A stretch of 64,000 bases of DNA, taken from NCBI GenBank assembly GCA_027886185.1, contig WOAB01000040.1, positions 8,990,001 through 9,054,000 on the forward strand, read 5' to 3'. Both the position numbers and the translations under genes were made by a program. The stretch's first letter is position 1. The number at the start of each line of letters is the position of its first letter. Below, in pieces: positions 10,981 to 22,785 of this stretch. The notes below the pieces were generated by a model. That model was not told the origin of the DNA. It saw only the letters and a program-made list of their open reading frames with translations, and did no database searches. The DNA comes from Rheum nobile. Its lineage: Eukaryota; Streptophyta; Magnoliopsida; Caryophyllales; Polygonaceae.

Positions 10981-11783
10981 ATCGGAGGAGTATCCCTGTG
11001 ACAGATCTTTAGCCTTTTTGCTTCCGTTTTGTCGTTGGATAGGATGCCGTCTTTTAGCCATTTTATGTAAGGTAACGTCCAGTCGTTATGATCGTTGACG
11101 ATATCTTCTTCTAGTCGGTCGCCTATCTCCAATGTGACAAGTTCTTCCAATGGTGTACTTAAATCCTTGGGTGTTTTTGGAACAGCTGGTGTTGTGATGT
11201 GCGCCAGTGGGATGTTTGGGAATTCCGTTGGGTCCAAGACGGACCCCAAGTTGGCTAGTGCGTCAGCCTGAGCGTTGAGATCTCTGGGAACTTGCCTGAT
11301 GTCGAACGTTTGCAATTGGTCGATTAGCTTTTTGGCCACGTCCAGATAAGCTATCATTTTGTCGTCCTTGGCGTTGTACGACCCTTGTATTTGATTTACG
11401 ACCAAAAGGGAGTCACAGATGACTTCGATTTCTTGGACTCCTAGGTCGCGTGCCAGAATGAGCCCAAATATGAGTGTTTCGTATTCAGATTCGTTGTTGG
11501 TCGTGTCCCATTTGCATCTTACGGCATGGGCTATCTTGTCCCCTTGTGGCGATTTCAGCTTGACCCCTAGCCTCGATCCTCTAGCATTCGACACACCATC
11601 AGTGTGGAGCTCCCATTTACTTGTTTCCTCCGTCGCGAGTAACTGTGTTGCTTCTTGGGCGGCTTCTTGTTCTAGGGTCGGGCTGAAGTCTACCACAAAG
11701 TCAGCCAAGGCTTGCGACTTGATCGCCGTCCTGGGCTCGTATTCGATGTCGTAGCCGCTGAGGTGTATGGCCCATTTGGTCAT
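10935..11783 (-). pseudogene. Second (archaeal-type) RNase H of the Tat element
   Basis: After the RT-linked RNase H (GYDIEYEPR and related residues) comes a complete extra RNase H. It starts at LHTDGVSN (first Asp), then NNESEYETL (Glu), CDSLLVV (Asp) and DLNAQADALA (last Asp), so the four catalytic acids are visible. A duplicate RNase H of this type is diagnostic for the Tat clade. The 282-codon frame is open but ends in an out-of-frame tail, because a frameshift near 11000 separates it from integrase. Confidence 0.88.
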
Positions 11784-13142
11784 TCATCCTGTGACCTCGA
11801 GTTTCCTCATGATTGCTCTCATGGGATGGTTAGTGCGGACAATTACAGTATGAGATTCGAAATATGGTTTGAGTTTATTCGATGCCATTACCAGTGATAG
11901 GACAAGTTTTTCCAATGACGAGTACCTTGTCTCCGCTGGCAGTAACGTTTGACTGACATAGTAGATTGGCGATTGTTTGTCATCTTCTTCTCTGACCAGT
12001 ACTGCGCTCACGGCGGACTCCGATACTGCTAGGTATAGCAATAATGGTTCATCGTCTTTGGGTTTGGTTAACAACAGGGGACTAGCCAGGTATTTCTTCA
12101 AATCCTGGAATGCGATTTTCATGTCCTTCTGTCCATTGAAAGGACTTGTTCTTCTTGAGAGCGTCGTGAAAGGGTTTGCACTTATCGGACGACTTCGAGA
12201 TGAATCTGTTCAAAGCTGCTATCCGACCTGTCAGCTTTTGTACGTCCTTGACGCATCGAGGGGATCGGAGGTTGATGAGGGCCTTGACCTGTTCCGGACT
12301 GGCTTCTATTCCTCTTTGTGTCACCATGTACCCCAAGAATTTTCCTGACGACACCCCGAAAGAGCATTTCATAGAATTTAATTTCATGTTATGTCTTTTT
12401 AGTACCTCGAAGTTGTCGCGGAGGTGGTCGATGTGGTCCTTTTTCTTTTTTGATTTGACCAGCATGTCGTCTATGTAGACTTCCATTGTGTCCCCAATAT
12501 GATCTTTTAACATCTTGTTGACTAGTCGTTGATAAGTAGCCCCTGCATTTTTTAGTCCGAAGGGCATTACTTTGTAACAATACATACCTTGGCTTGTGAC
12601 GAATGTCGTTTTCTCTTGGTCTTCCGGTTCCATAAGGATCTGATTGTACCCACTGAACGCGTCAATGAAGGATAGCATTTCGTTCCCTGCTGTCGCGTCG
12701 ACCATGGCATCGATATTAGAGAGTGGGAATGAGTCATTGGGACAAGCCTTGTTAAGGTCGGTGAAGTCGATGCAGACTCTCCATTTGCCGTTTTTCTTTT
12801 GGACTACAACCACGTTGGCCAGCCACTCGGGGTAGTTGACTTCTCTTATTTTTCCTGTTTCCAGTAGGCTCCTGACTTCGTCGTCGACGATCTTATTTCT
12901 CTCTGGGGCGAATTTCCTACGCTTCTGCTTTACAGGGGGTGAGATGGATCTACATTCAATTTATAAGTAATAATGTTTGGAGATATTCCGACCATATCCT
13001 CATGTGACCACGCAAAGCAATCAGCATTAGATCGGAGGAAATCCAGTATTTGTTGTCTGGTCGAGTCGTCCAGGTCCGACCCGACCCTTACCGTTTGGTT
13101 TGGCTTTAAAGGATCTAGTGCGATCTCGTCAAGATTTTCCAT
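11784..13142 (-). pseudogene. Reverse transcriptase with RNase H (Tat element)
   Basis: RT copies element RNA into DNA and RNase H removes the RNA. The minus strand shows the pre-RT segment (13142-12930), then a long open stretch 12813-12082. That stretch has NGKWRVCIDFTDLNKACP, the DAFSGYNQI motif, PFGLKNAGATYQ and the active site VYIDDMLVKS at 12450-12480, with both catalytic Asp residues of YIDD present. The linked RNase H begins in the shifted frame 12122-11784 (YLAVSESAVSAVLV). At least two frameshifts (near 12900 and 12100) and a stop at 11781-11783 break the polyprotein. By lineage this is Ty3/gypsy, not copia. Confidence 0.95.
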
Positions 13143-13159
13143 CTCTGGTTCGACGTACG

Positions 13160-13894
13160 ACTAGATCCTTCGTCGGGCTGTGATTGCTATGCGGTCTTGG
13201 GCTCGACCGCGCTCTTCATGGAGGCGACATAGCATTCCTTGGACATCCTCTGATCTCCCTTGATCTCTTAGACTCCCCACTTGGTAGGGAACTTGATGAT
13301 TTGATGGTACGTTGAGGGTACCGCCTTCATTGCATGTATCCATGGCCTGCCGAGAATGCAATTATAGGGAGATGGACGGTCTAGGATAAAAAACGTCACC
13401 TGTTGGTTTACTCCTCCGGCGTATGTCGTAAGAACGATTTCTCCGATAGTGTGTTTAACTTCGCCGCTGAATCCGACTAGTGGAGTCGATTTCTTGATAA
13501 GATCATCTTCGCCCAGACCCATCCCTTGGAGGGCGTCGAAGGTCAAGAGATTGGTTGAACTTCCTGTATCGATTAGTACTCTACGTATCAAACAGTTCCC
13601 AATAGACAAAGAGATTACCAGACCATCATGATGGTTTTTTGACCCGTCGGCATCGGACTCGTCAAACGTGACCGTTGGGAGGTCAGAGACCCTGGTTTGT
13701 CTAAACTCTAGCGTCTCGGGTTTACTGCCTTTGCTTTCTTTCGTATGTCTTTTGGCTACGGAGTATGTGTTTCCACATACGTCTGAGCCCCCTGAAATGG
13801 TATTGATAATTTTTGTATGGATAGGAGATGGAGGTTTATCCTGTTTTACCTGATCTCGTCGCTCCGTGGGGGCTTTGGCTCGTTTCGATATCAC
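13160..13894 (-). pseudogene. Aspartic protease of the Tat element
   Basis: The frame contains LIDTGSSTNLL at about 13550-13575, an intact retroviral-type Asp-Thr-Gly catalytic motif, followed by GFSGEVKHTIGEIVL and LGRPWIHAM. Protease would cut the Gag-Pol polyprotein. The part upstream (GGSDVCGNTYSVAKR) is the Gag-protease linker seen in Tat elements. It is separated from gag by a break near 13900 and from RT by a stop and frame change near 13150-13270. Confidence 0.88.
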
Positions 13895-13909
13895 GTCGCG
13901 CAGGAGACC

Positions 13910-15436
13910 TTACGCAAGTAACCTGGCGACCTCTTTGCATAAGTCGATGCATTCGTCTGTTGAGGGACCATGGTCACCGTGGAATTCGCACCACCTTCTC
14001 ATGTCCTTCTTGACGTCTGGTCGGTCGTTCTTTCGGGGCCATCTTACTTCTTTTCCATATTTGTCGAAACTCTCGACGAGCTCCGACACGGAAACACTGA
14101 AGTTATAAGATTGAACCCTGGGAGGCAGCGTCGGACCATCTCTCCAGTCTTGAGACCTGTCTTGGAAGGATTTTACCTGACTTTGCTCATTTCGAATACG
14201 AGGGTAGGGGTGATGACGTCTGTCTCGGCGGTTCTCGGAAGAGGATTTGCGATCGGATTGGTCGGGCCCCTGGGATGCTTTTCGCGATTCGCGATCTTCT
14301 TCCAAATGTACCTCGGCCATGGTTTTGGCTTCGACATCTTCGAAGCATCTGCACGGGTACTTGGTGATCTCGTTGTAGAGGTTGCTATCCTTGATCAGAG
14401 TTTGTCTGAAGGCTTCGACGGAGGTGGTGACGTCGCAATGGGGGATCGTGACTTTTTTCTTATTGTACCTGTTAAGATAGCTTCAGAGAGGTTCGTTGTA
14501 CCTTTGGGTGATTCGATAGAGATCACTCGACTACCTCTCGAGCCTCCAACTGCTAGCGAATGGGATCTTGAAGGAATTGACCAGATCCGCGAACGAGGCG
14601 ATCATTCCCTGAGGCAAACGCATAAACCAGGTCAGTGCGGGACCCGCGAGAGTCATGCCAAAGCTTTTGCACATGACAGCCTCGCGGTTCTCCCTTGGAA
14701 CAAATGCAGTCATTAGTTTTTGTTTATAGAGAGAAATGTGATCATCTGGATCGTTGGTGCCGTCGAAAGTCGCCATGCTAGGAAGGTTGAACTTCTTTGG
14801 GATTTCGACTCTGGCGATCTCTTCGACGAACGGAGATTCCTCGTATCCGTCTGACGCTTCTTTCTCGATCGGTTGCGGAACTCCGGGAATTCTAGTGATG
14901 CGGTCGTCGAGTGCCTTCATATGCTGATTGAGCGCCTGCTGGACGAGAGCCAGGATATAGGGAGGATTGGTAACCTGCGGTTCGTCGATTCAGGTTCTTG
15001 CTGACCCGATCGGTGTGGAGAAAATAACATTGTTAGTCGAAAATGGATTGACCAAAGGAGTTCGAGATGTACCCTCAGTATGTCCGGGGCGTCAGACGCT
15101 CGGGGGAGTCAGCTCGACGCCATCCATGTCAAGGCGCGTCTGGATGATGCTATGGATGGGCATCCGCCTGGATCCAGAAGCCATTGATTGTACCTGCAAT
15201 CTAAGAGACTCATTTTCACGGGTTAGTTGTGCGATCTCGGCCTCAGATTGGGTGGATAAGGTAGCCAAGGCTTCGGTCTTTTGGCATTGCTGGGCGAGCT
15301 CTTCTTGTAGGGTAGTCATGTTTTGGGCAAGCTTTTGGAGTTGGTTCGGAGTAGGGTTTTCGATCGTGTTTCCTTAAGTTTGGGAGTCGTCTTCGAGGCG
15401 TGGATCCTCGGCACCGGTAGGCGGGTTAATAGTCAT
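13910..15436 (-). pseudogene. gag: Gag of the Tat element
   Basis: The minus-strand start ATG is at 15436-15434, about 35 bp inside the primer site. A stop (TAA 15374-15376) follows within 25 codons. Next come a coiled-coil-like segment (QSEAEIAQLTRENESLRLQ), a linker, the retrotransposon-gag domain at 14920-14531 (FDGTNDPDDHISLYK to GPALTWFMRLPQG), and a basic region. The end holds a Cys/His cluster CEFHGDHGPSTDECIDL near 13950-14000, typical of Tat Gag. Several frame changes are needed to read it end to end. Gag would form the particle shell. Confidence 0.88.
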
Positions 15437-15471
15437 GGTTGGAGGATTTTTGAGATGGTGATCGGCAAGTT

Positions 15472-15491
15472 GCCCCACGGTGGGCGCCAAA
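15472..15491 (-). promoter_or_regulatory. Primer-binding site of the Tat element
   Basis: The minus strand reads TTTGGCGCCCACCGTGGGGC next to the LTR edge at 15493. I recognise this sequence from Tat-type elements but do not assign the tRNA with confidence. Confidence 0.7.
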
Positions 15492-15492
15492 T

Positions 15493-15560
15493 TGTTTTGG
15501 GGCGAAAAGGATTTATGGGTGAATAACAAACTCAGTCGGTAAAAATTTGTTGTAACTTGT
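15493..15560 (-). repeat. Inner end of the Tat 5' LTR
   Basis: TG at 15493 (tgttttggggcg) marks the LTR edge beside the primer site. The outer end of this LTR (expected ...GGACCCAACA) was not found, so it is truncated or its limit is unresolved. Confidence 0.5.
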
Positions 15561-16606
15561 GTGAATTTATAGCATGGGATAACGTAAGTGTATGGATTTT
15601 ATCAAATGGACTTGGTGAAAAAGTGACATATGTCTATTAAGGCGAACTTATGACATGTTTTGGATAAATAAGGTGATTGATTATAATCGTGTTAAGCGAA
15701 TTATTAAAATCATGTTTGAGGAAAAACATGAATAAGATGTTGTGCGGTTAATTGTAAAAAGGAGTAAGGAACCTTAAAGGTCTTACGTTAGAGCTTGATT
15801 AATGGAAATATTTTGGGTTAAGAAATGGCATAAGGGCCAAATCTAATTAAGGTGAATAATGAGATAAATGATGTGCATATGTAAAGAGTAAGCCGATATG
15901 ACAATTGGGGGTACTATGTTTGGGATATAAGTGAGTTTTATCTATGTACTTTGAGGATCTGATCATCAAAAGAAAGTTGGTAGGGAAATATTGTATTCTT
16001 CTTCTTAAGGATATCAAGATCTTTATGATGAGTAGGGCATAATAGCGAGATTATATTGGAGACTATAATGGATACTCTGATTAAGGTAATCATAATCTTA
16101 TGGATATTTATATCGATTCTAAACAAGAGTAATGAATGAAGGCAGTATGTAGTAGGTGGAATCATGATCGAAGAAATAGTTCGACTTTGGTGATATAGGT
16201 TATGAAGGTAAAATTATTTAAGGATATCAACTTAAGGAAGATAAGGTATGAACTTTGAGAGTTGTTTATAAAGAGAAAAGTTGAAAGAAAAGGTGTGTTC
16301 TCAAGCTTAAGGTGTATTAAGATCGTGTGATAATTTTTGGAGACTATGATTCGAAGGTAATCATGACCATGTGAGTATATTAAGAGTTGGCACATGAGAT
16401 AATATATGGAAATGAGACATATGATGGATGTCATGGTGGAGGAAACAGATCGATTTCCTAGGATTAATTTTGAGTACGAAGTGATTGAGGATACTAAACT
16501 CAAGTAGAGAGGTTAATGTGAAAATCAATCCATCTAACTTAGTAGTGTTAGTTCCGGGGTCGGAGTGTTAGTTTCGGGGTCGAAACTATTTTTAAGGGGC
16601 TAGTAA
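15561..16606 (+). other. Non-coding AT-rich interior before a chromovirus-type 3' LTR
   Basis: There is no gene. Phrases such as ggagactat and aggatatcaa recur (16048 and 16338; 16008 and 16223), suggesting an old internal duplication. The right end (16550-16606) repeats ttccggggtcg/tttcggggtcg and ends tttttaaggggctagtaa. This resembles the polypurine end of chromovirus interiors, so the stretch is probably the 3' untranslated interior of the element whose LTR follows. Confidence 0.5.
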
Positions 16607-18958
16607 TGTAATAACCCTCAATTTTGAGTAGGGATATTTGAGTAATTTTCAAAGTTTCGTTTTGTAAACAAAACGAATTAGGCATTTTCTGTGAACTCAG
16701 TAAGAACCTTTTGAACGTGATAATATACGTTTAATAAAATATTGGGTCTTCAAATATTTTGGGAGTGCTAAAACCAAAGATTAAGCATAACCGCGATCAA
16801 GGCCCGGGAGCCGATCAAGGCCACGGCCACGACCGCGACTAAGCTGCCGCGGGCGCGGCATTTCGGCGGGCGCGGTTTTGAAACCGCGGGCACAGTTTTG
16901 CCTATGGGCAAACCGCGATCGTGGTTCTGAAACCGCGATCGCGGGTACTGTTGCATCGTCTTTTTCCTCAGCTTCCAGAAGGCCGGTGTTTGGCTTTTCT
17001 TCCTCGTGGTCCGAACGGCGGGAGCTGGATCAGTTAGGTTTCCCTTGGCATTGAGGTTGGGCTCCAATTCTAGCCTATAAAAGGGGCCTCAGATTTGGCT
17101 TCTTCTCCACATTCACAGCTCTCTCTCCCTCTCATTAAAGTTTGATTTGTCGCCGGAGTTGTCGTCGCCGGAAGTCGAAGTCGCCGCCGTTGGGAAGTCC
17201 TTGGAGTGGTGGTGGTGTGCCTTGGTTCAGAAGTGAAGTTGTTGTGCCTCGTCATCGTCGGTATGGCTCAAAAACTCGAGTTAAGTTCGCATCGGGATGG
17301 AGTCCCGCGACCGCGGCTCCATCCACCGCGACCGGGCAGAGACACGCGGCCCCGACTGGGCGCAAAACCGCGGGCGCGGTTATAAAACAGCGGGCACAGT
17401 TTTGCCCAGCAAGGCCGCGATCGCGGCTATGCCATCTGCGACTGCGGCACTGACTTCGTTCATTCGTTTCGCTTCGTCTTTTCGTATCGTATCTAATTTA
17501 GAGTTTTGTCTTAAAACTCGTTGTCGTCGTAGGAAACCGTGCTCAAGTGCAAGTTTCCAGATCTCGAAACCCGATCCCTCGTTCGTCTAGATTAAGGCAA
17601 GTGGTGGTTCGCTCTTGCTCATTACTCCATGTTTCCCTTGATTATCAATTATTTGATTGTTAATTAAGATGGAATAAAAGTTGTTGTTTTATGTTTGGGA
17701 ACAGATTTAATAAAACAATGTGTTAAAATATGAATCTATAATAGGTTGTATATATTGCTAGAAACAACGCTATTATGTATGATATTACTGTAATGGATTT
17801 TGGTGTGGATTTATATGTGAACTTAAATGGTAGATTAGCACGAGTATTCGTAGGAACGTTATTTCCTTACGAGGTTTAGTCGTTTCTTTATAACTGTGTG
17901 ATAGGTGGCTAAATGCCCTAACGTTTCTGGTCATGACCTACCTCTATCCGAATATAGGTGGTGGTGCACTTAGCTAGTGCCAATCTTTGGGATTTATTCC
18001 CATTCTATATCTCATTGCGAGATCTGTTGTGGAAATTAAAAGCTTCAACGTTAATATACGTTTTGAAATTAAATAAGATAAGTGTCGTTTTGCACATAAT
18101 TAATATACCCTCGGGTGAGGAGTACAACATGGAAACCACCCGGACTCTTGTTAGAGTAAGTCTTCTTTCCAATATGGATTCGCATTGCGCGGTGAGGTTG
18201 GTCGTAGACCTAAATAATCAAGGTCGTTTTAAAACTTGTGTGAAAACTTAACGTTCCCAAACAATTCTTCATATGTTCCTATAAGACTCAATCCCTTTGG
18301 AGACTTCTTTTCATACAAATAAATTCCTTTAGAGTCTTCTTTTCAATGCATATCTTCTTCTATCATTCCGTGAAAGTTCCGGATTATGTATCGTTCCTTC
18401 GGTTATTATTCGAGGGACGATGATAGTAAACGGTTACGATCACTAGAACCATTCTATTTGTACCCTTGCATAGTCTTTCATTAGACTAACCAACCAGGTT
18501 TTATTCCTTGCATGGTTGGCTGGTGTCATCCGTCCTATACGGCACATCAAAGGTTGATTCCTGACGATTGAAGTAACCAGTCGAAGAGAAGGCTTGTAGT
18601 TGAAGTTTGCGTTTTAAGAAGTAATATTTCCAAGGCGTGTCTGTCTAATTTGAAATAGATGTAATACATAGTCGTGTAATTAGGACTAAGTTTAAAAGTC
18701 TTCCGCTGTAATTTAAAAGTCTTCCACTGCCATTATACTTTGTTGTAAAACCGTCCTTCTCATTTTACGAGAGGAATCTTAATAAAAAGGTTAAGTCTTA
18801 TTCATTTAAAATGTCTTCCGTTGGTTATTCTTTCGATATTTAATATTTACGTATGTATTTAAGCTTAATTGTTCCGATTAAAGCCTGGGGTGACTTTGGG
18901 CGTTAATGGCTGAGGTCATTGGCGTGTGGCACTACCGATATAAGTCGGGGCTGTTACA
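16607..18958 (+). repeat. Long LTR of a chromovirus-type (Del/Tekay-like) gypsy element
   Basis: The 2,352-bp segment starts TGTAATAACCC and ends GGGGCTGTTACA, giving TGTAA/TTACA inverted ends. A polypurine-like tract lies just before it, so it reads as a 3' LTR on the plus strand. It contains a clear promoter (17075) and clusters of CCGC-N4-GCGG words upstream and downstream of it. LTRs over 2 kb are typical of the Del/Tekay group. No second LTR or pol remains in the window, and the flanks show no target duplication. Confidence 0.75.
17075..17083 (+). promoter_or_regulatory. TATA box of the long LTR
   Basis: CTATAAAAGGGGCC is followed by a pyrimidine-rich stretch (cagctctctctccctctc) suited to a transcription start about 30-50 bp downstream. 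Confidence 0.7.
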
Positions 18959-19169
18959 TTAATAGGGTTTCATCCACCATAACTTTTATGATGATTCTAT
19001 TTGATGATTTAAATTATTAAGACATTTTATAAAATTCTAAACCACAATTAAATAATAATGAAACTTTATTTCAAAAACAAACATGATGCAATGTTTTAAC
19101 AATCATGAAATCAACATCCATAATCTCAAAACAATACAATCTCAAATCCATTCTCCAATGTGCTTGAGT

Positions 19170-20300
19170 CCTTTAGCCCTAGTGATTGTCACGCTTGGGC
19201 TTAGGTATAGGTTTAGTTAACGGATCTACAATGTTGTCATCTGTATGTATTTTGCAAAACTTCATATCTTCTTAACGACTAACTCATCATCTCCTCCATA
19301 CACCAAGAGATCATATTTAGTGCTTCTTAAGTACTTTAGGATGTTCTTAGTTGTATTCCAGTGTGCTTCACCTAGACTCGAATGGTATCAGCCACACACG
19401 CTCAAAGCGAATGCAACATCCGAGCGAGTACAAACCATGGCATACCTGATGGATCCTACTGTAGATGCATAAGGAATCCTACTCATTCTCTCTAGCTCAA
19501 CAAATGTCACTAGGCATCGCTTCTTGTTGAGATGTAAGCCATGATGCATAGGCAAGAATCTCTTCTTGGATTTCTTCATATTAAACCTATCAAGAACCTG
19601 ATCCACATAAATTCCTTGACTTAGTCCAATAAGTCTCTTAGATCTATCTCTATAGATCTTGATGCCTAATATGTACTCGGCCTCTCCTAAGTCCTTCATT
19701 GAGAAATTCTTCTTAATCCAGTCCTTGACGGACTCCAACATAGGAATGTCATTTCCAATGAGTAGTATGTCATCCACATACAAGACCAGGAAGACCACTT
19801 TGCTCCCACTAAACTTTTTGTAAACACAAGGTTCTTCTTCACATCTGATGAAGTCAAACTGTTTGACCACTTCATCAAATCGAAGGTTCCAAATATCCAT
19901 TTAGAAAAGCGGTCTTGACATCCATTTGCCAGATCTCATAATCATAATGAGCTGCAATTGCTAGGAGTATCCGAATGGATCAAATCATGACGACTGGAGA
20001 GAAGGTTTCATAATAGTCAATACCATGAATCTGTTTAAAGCCTTTTGCAACCAATCTCGCTTTGAAAACTGTTATGTTTCCATCCTTGTTTGTTTTGAGT
20101 TTATTAACCCATTTGCACCCTATAGGTACTACCCCATCTGGCAAATCTATCAAGTCCCATACTTTGATTCTCAGACATGGAATCCATTTCAGACTTCATG
20201 GCAATACGCCATTTCTCGGAGTCTGGACTCGCCACAACTTGCTTGTATGTAGTAGGCTCATCGCTTTCTAAAAGCAAGATGTCCAAACTCGCAGTCATTA
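19170..20300 (-). pseudogene. Copia reverse transcriptase and RNase H remnant
   Basis: The RT start (SPDSEKWRIAMKSEMDSM) is near 20230, and ARLVAKGFKQIHGIDYYETF follows near 20040. The segment WQMDVKTAFLNG ends near 19895 and jumps straight to NLRFDEVVKQF, so roughly 45 codons are deleted. The active site LYVDDILLIGND is intact at about 19755-19790, and RFNMKKSKKRFLPM follows. Beyond SVCG at 19388 the frame breaks. Only a short LVYGGDDELVV and the end motif VDPLTKPIPKPK near 19200 remain of RNase H. Stops occur at several points. Confidence 0.9.
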
Positions 20301-20597
20301 TGAAATCAATGTATCTCTTTGGTTGCGCTTTGGGCCTATCTGATCTACGTGTGGGCTGAGTTCTGCCACAACATTTTGTGGACCCTCATTGGAATCAGAT
20401 TTCGGAGAAGCTATAGGAATGGGGTCTTGTGACTCCACTACCTCCGGTGTATGAGTTCCCTCTCCTTGCGGGATTAGGTTCTCAAATACCATCGTCTCTG
20501 ACATAGAGTAATTCATGTCATCTTGTTGCTCAGTTTGTTGCTCTTCTCGAACTTCTTCGAGATCAACATTTCTCCCACTTGACTTTTTGGAAACAAA

Positions 20598-21404
20598 TTA
20601 TTGTTCCATAAAGACATTATCCCTAGCAACAAACACTTTGTGCTCACTAGGATTGTAGAAGTAGTATCCTTTAGTTTCCTTAGGATACCCTACAAAGAAG
20701 CACTTATCTGATTTGGGTGCAAGCTTATCTGCTAGTAAACGTTTTACATAAGTTTCACAACCCCAAATCTTTAGAAAAGACAAACTTGGAACTCTTCCAG
20801 TACATAACTCATATAGGGTCTTATCTACAGCTTTAGACGGAGTCCTGTTTAGTGTGAACATTGTAGTTGTGAGAGTATATCCCCAGAAATATATTGGAAG
20901 ATCAGCAAAACTCATCATAGATCGAACCATGTCCAACAAGGTCATATTCCTCCTTTCAGACACACCATTCAATTGTGGTGTTCCAGGTGGAGTTAGTTGT
21001 GAGACGATCCCACAACTTCTTAAATGATGATCAAATTCCTGACTCAAATATTCATCACCACAATCAGATCGTAGTGCTTTAATTTTCTTGCCAAGTTGGT
21101 TTTCAACTTCATTATGAAACTCTTTGAACTTTTCAAAAGATTCAGACATATGTTTCATTAAGTATATGTATCCATTTCTACTTAAATCATTAGTAAAGGT
21201 TATGAAGTATCTATAACCACCTCTAGCTTTTGTGCTCATTGGTCCACATACATCCGTATGTACTAGGTCTAAAAGCTCAGTTGCCCTTTCACTCACTCCA
21301 GTAAAAGGTGACCTTGTCATCTTTCCCATTAGGCAAGATTCACATGTTTCAAATGATTCAAAATCAAATGAGGTTAGAAGTCCATCCTTTTGGAGCTTCT
21401 TCAT
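20598..21404 (-). pseudogene. int: Copia integrase
   Basis: A 268-codon open frame starts in the zinc-finger tail (CESCLMGKMTRSPF). It shows LDLVHTDVCGPM (first Asp), LRSDCGDEYLSQEF (second Asp) and a GVSERRN segment with the catalytic Glu. The usual YFWGYTL, LNRTPSKAV and LKIWGCETYVKR follow. The His-rich front of the zinc finger lies in a broken upstream frame. Integrase would insert the cDNA. This domain is the best preserved of the element. Confidence 0.93.
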
Positions 21405-21459
21405 GCGATTTAGGCTAATGTGACCTAAACGACAGTGTCATGGATAGGTGATGCTATAG

Positions 21460-22030
21460 TCATTTGATTTTTTTCTTTTTCTTTTTTATGTTATAGATGA
21501 TGTATCCTTGATCCACAATATAGAGTCCATTACTCAATACGGCATCAACATAAAAGATGTTATCTTTGAAAATAGAAAAACGTTGACCTTTAAGAGTAAA
21601 ATCATAGCCTTCTAAATCCAAAACACAAGTCGCAATCAGGTTTCTAGTAATAGATGGGACAAAATAACAATTATTAAGTTCTAATACTAAACTAGAAGGT
21701 AAAGGTAACCGATAATCTCCAATGGCAAGTGTAGCAACCCTTGCTCCATTTCCAATGCGTAGGTCTACCTCTCCTTTAGCTAAGCTTTTACTTCTTCTTA
21801 GTCCATGCACATTCAAAATAATGTGAGAACCGCAGCTTGAGTCCAATACCCAAGTTGAAGTTTTAGTTGTTAGGACTTCTATAACATCCGTACTTGAATT
21901 GGAACTCACAGTTCCATTCTTTTTATCTTCTAGGTATTTCGGGCAGTTCCTCTTCCAATGACCCTTGGCATGGCAGTAGAAACAATCATGGTCAGCAGCT
22001 ACTTTAGCTTTTTCAGAAGTCTGCTTGGGT
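21460..22030 (-). pseudogene. Copia Gag zinc knuckle and protease
   Basis: The frame shows a zinc knuckle CFYCHAKGHWKRNC at about 21945-21990, then the protease motif WVLDSSCGSHI near 21840, which corresponds to the copia Asp-Thr/Ser-Gly site with Ser-Ser in this copy. DLRIGNGARVA and NLIATCVLDLEGYDF follow. It is continuous with gag apart from one TAA (22039-22041). The Gly of the catalytic triad reads as Ser or Cys here, so activity is doubtful. Confidence 0.88.
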
Positions 22031-22038
22031 TTTGCAAC

Positions 22039-22785
22039 TTACTTGCCCTTCCCTTGCACACTCTTCTTCTGTTGTCCAGATACCCCTTTCTTGAACCCTC
22101 TTCCCTTGTTAACCATCAAGATCTCTTTCTTGGTGTCACTAGAGAGATTTTGCTCAGTTGTTTTGAGCATCCCATGCAGCTCTTCAAGTGTTTTTCCAAC
22201 TCCATTCATATTGAAGTTCAACTTCAATTGAGCAAATCCATCATGCAGAGAGTGGAGTATGATGTTTGTAGCCAACTCTTGACTATAGCGGTGGCCAAGC
22301 CTTTCTATGTTCTCAAAATGTCCAATCATATTGAACACGTGAGCACTAACTGGCTTGCCTTTCTCAAGCTTGCAATCAAGAATTGCCTTATGAGTCTCAT
22401 ACCTCCCCATTCTCGCTTGCTCTTGAAACATAACTTTCAGGTTGTGAATGATGTTGTGAATGATGATGTAGGCGTCCATCCTCTCAAGCCTCTTTTGAAG
22501 GCTCGATTCCATGGAAGCCAACATAAGACAAGTGGCAATCACTAACTTATCTTTGATATGCTTTTCCTCTACTATCTCCAATGGAGTGGATATAGCAGTC
22601 AATGTTGGGATAGGGGTGTCAAGGACATTCTCTCTTCCTTCAGACCTGAGAACAATTCTCATATTTCTTTCTCAATCGGGGAAGTTGTTTTTGTTCATCT
22701 TATTCTTCTCGAGAATCGAACGTAAGTTGATGATGGTTGGGTTATCGTTTCTAGACACAGAAATAACATTCAAAATGTAAATCAT
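22039..22785 (-). pseudogene. gag: Copia Gag
   Basis: The start ATG is at 22785-22783 (MIYILNVISVSR). A TGA at 22672-22674 interrupts it. The 207-codon remainder includes a UBN2-type Gag core (IIIHNIIHNLKVMFQEQARMG and SAHVFNMIGHFENIERLGH) and a Lys/Gly-rich tail. Gag would form the particle. Apart from the two stops it is close to full length for this family. Confidence 0.9.

Larger units (their letters stand above)
7018..15492 (-). mobile_element. Tat-lineage Ty3/gypsy retrotransposon, interior (decayed)
   Basis: The minus strand carries, in order from 15.4 kb to 9.9 kb, gag, aspartic protease, reverse transcriptase with RNase H, a second RNase H, and integrase (H2C2 finger, DDE core and C-terminal domain). 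A second RNase H between the RT-linked RNase H and integrase is the signature of the Tat clade. An antisense ORF between pol and the 3' LTR (7303-9174, + strand) is also typical of Tat elements. Several in-frame stops and frameshifts break every gene. The interior is about 8.5 kb, a normal size for the clade. A tRNA-type primer site lies at the right edge. Confidence 0.9.

Noticed and set aside
13970..14716. A 248-codon plus-strand ORF
   Set aside because: It is a shadow of Tat gag on the minus strand, with no recognisable domain.
16607..18958. Solo LTR with target duplication
   Set aside because: Flanks AGTAA and TTAAT do not match, and the left flank looks like an element interior, so it is called a 3' LTR remnant.
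21958..22545. A 195-codon plus-strand ORF
   Set aside because: It is a shadow of copia gag and the zinc-knuckle region.
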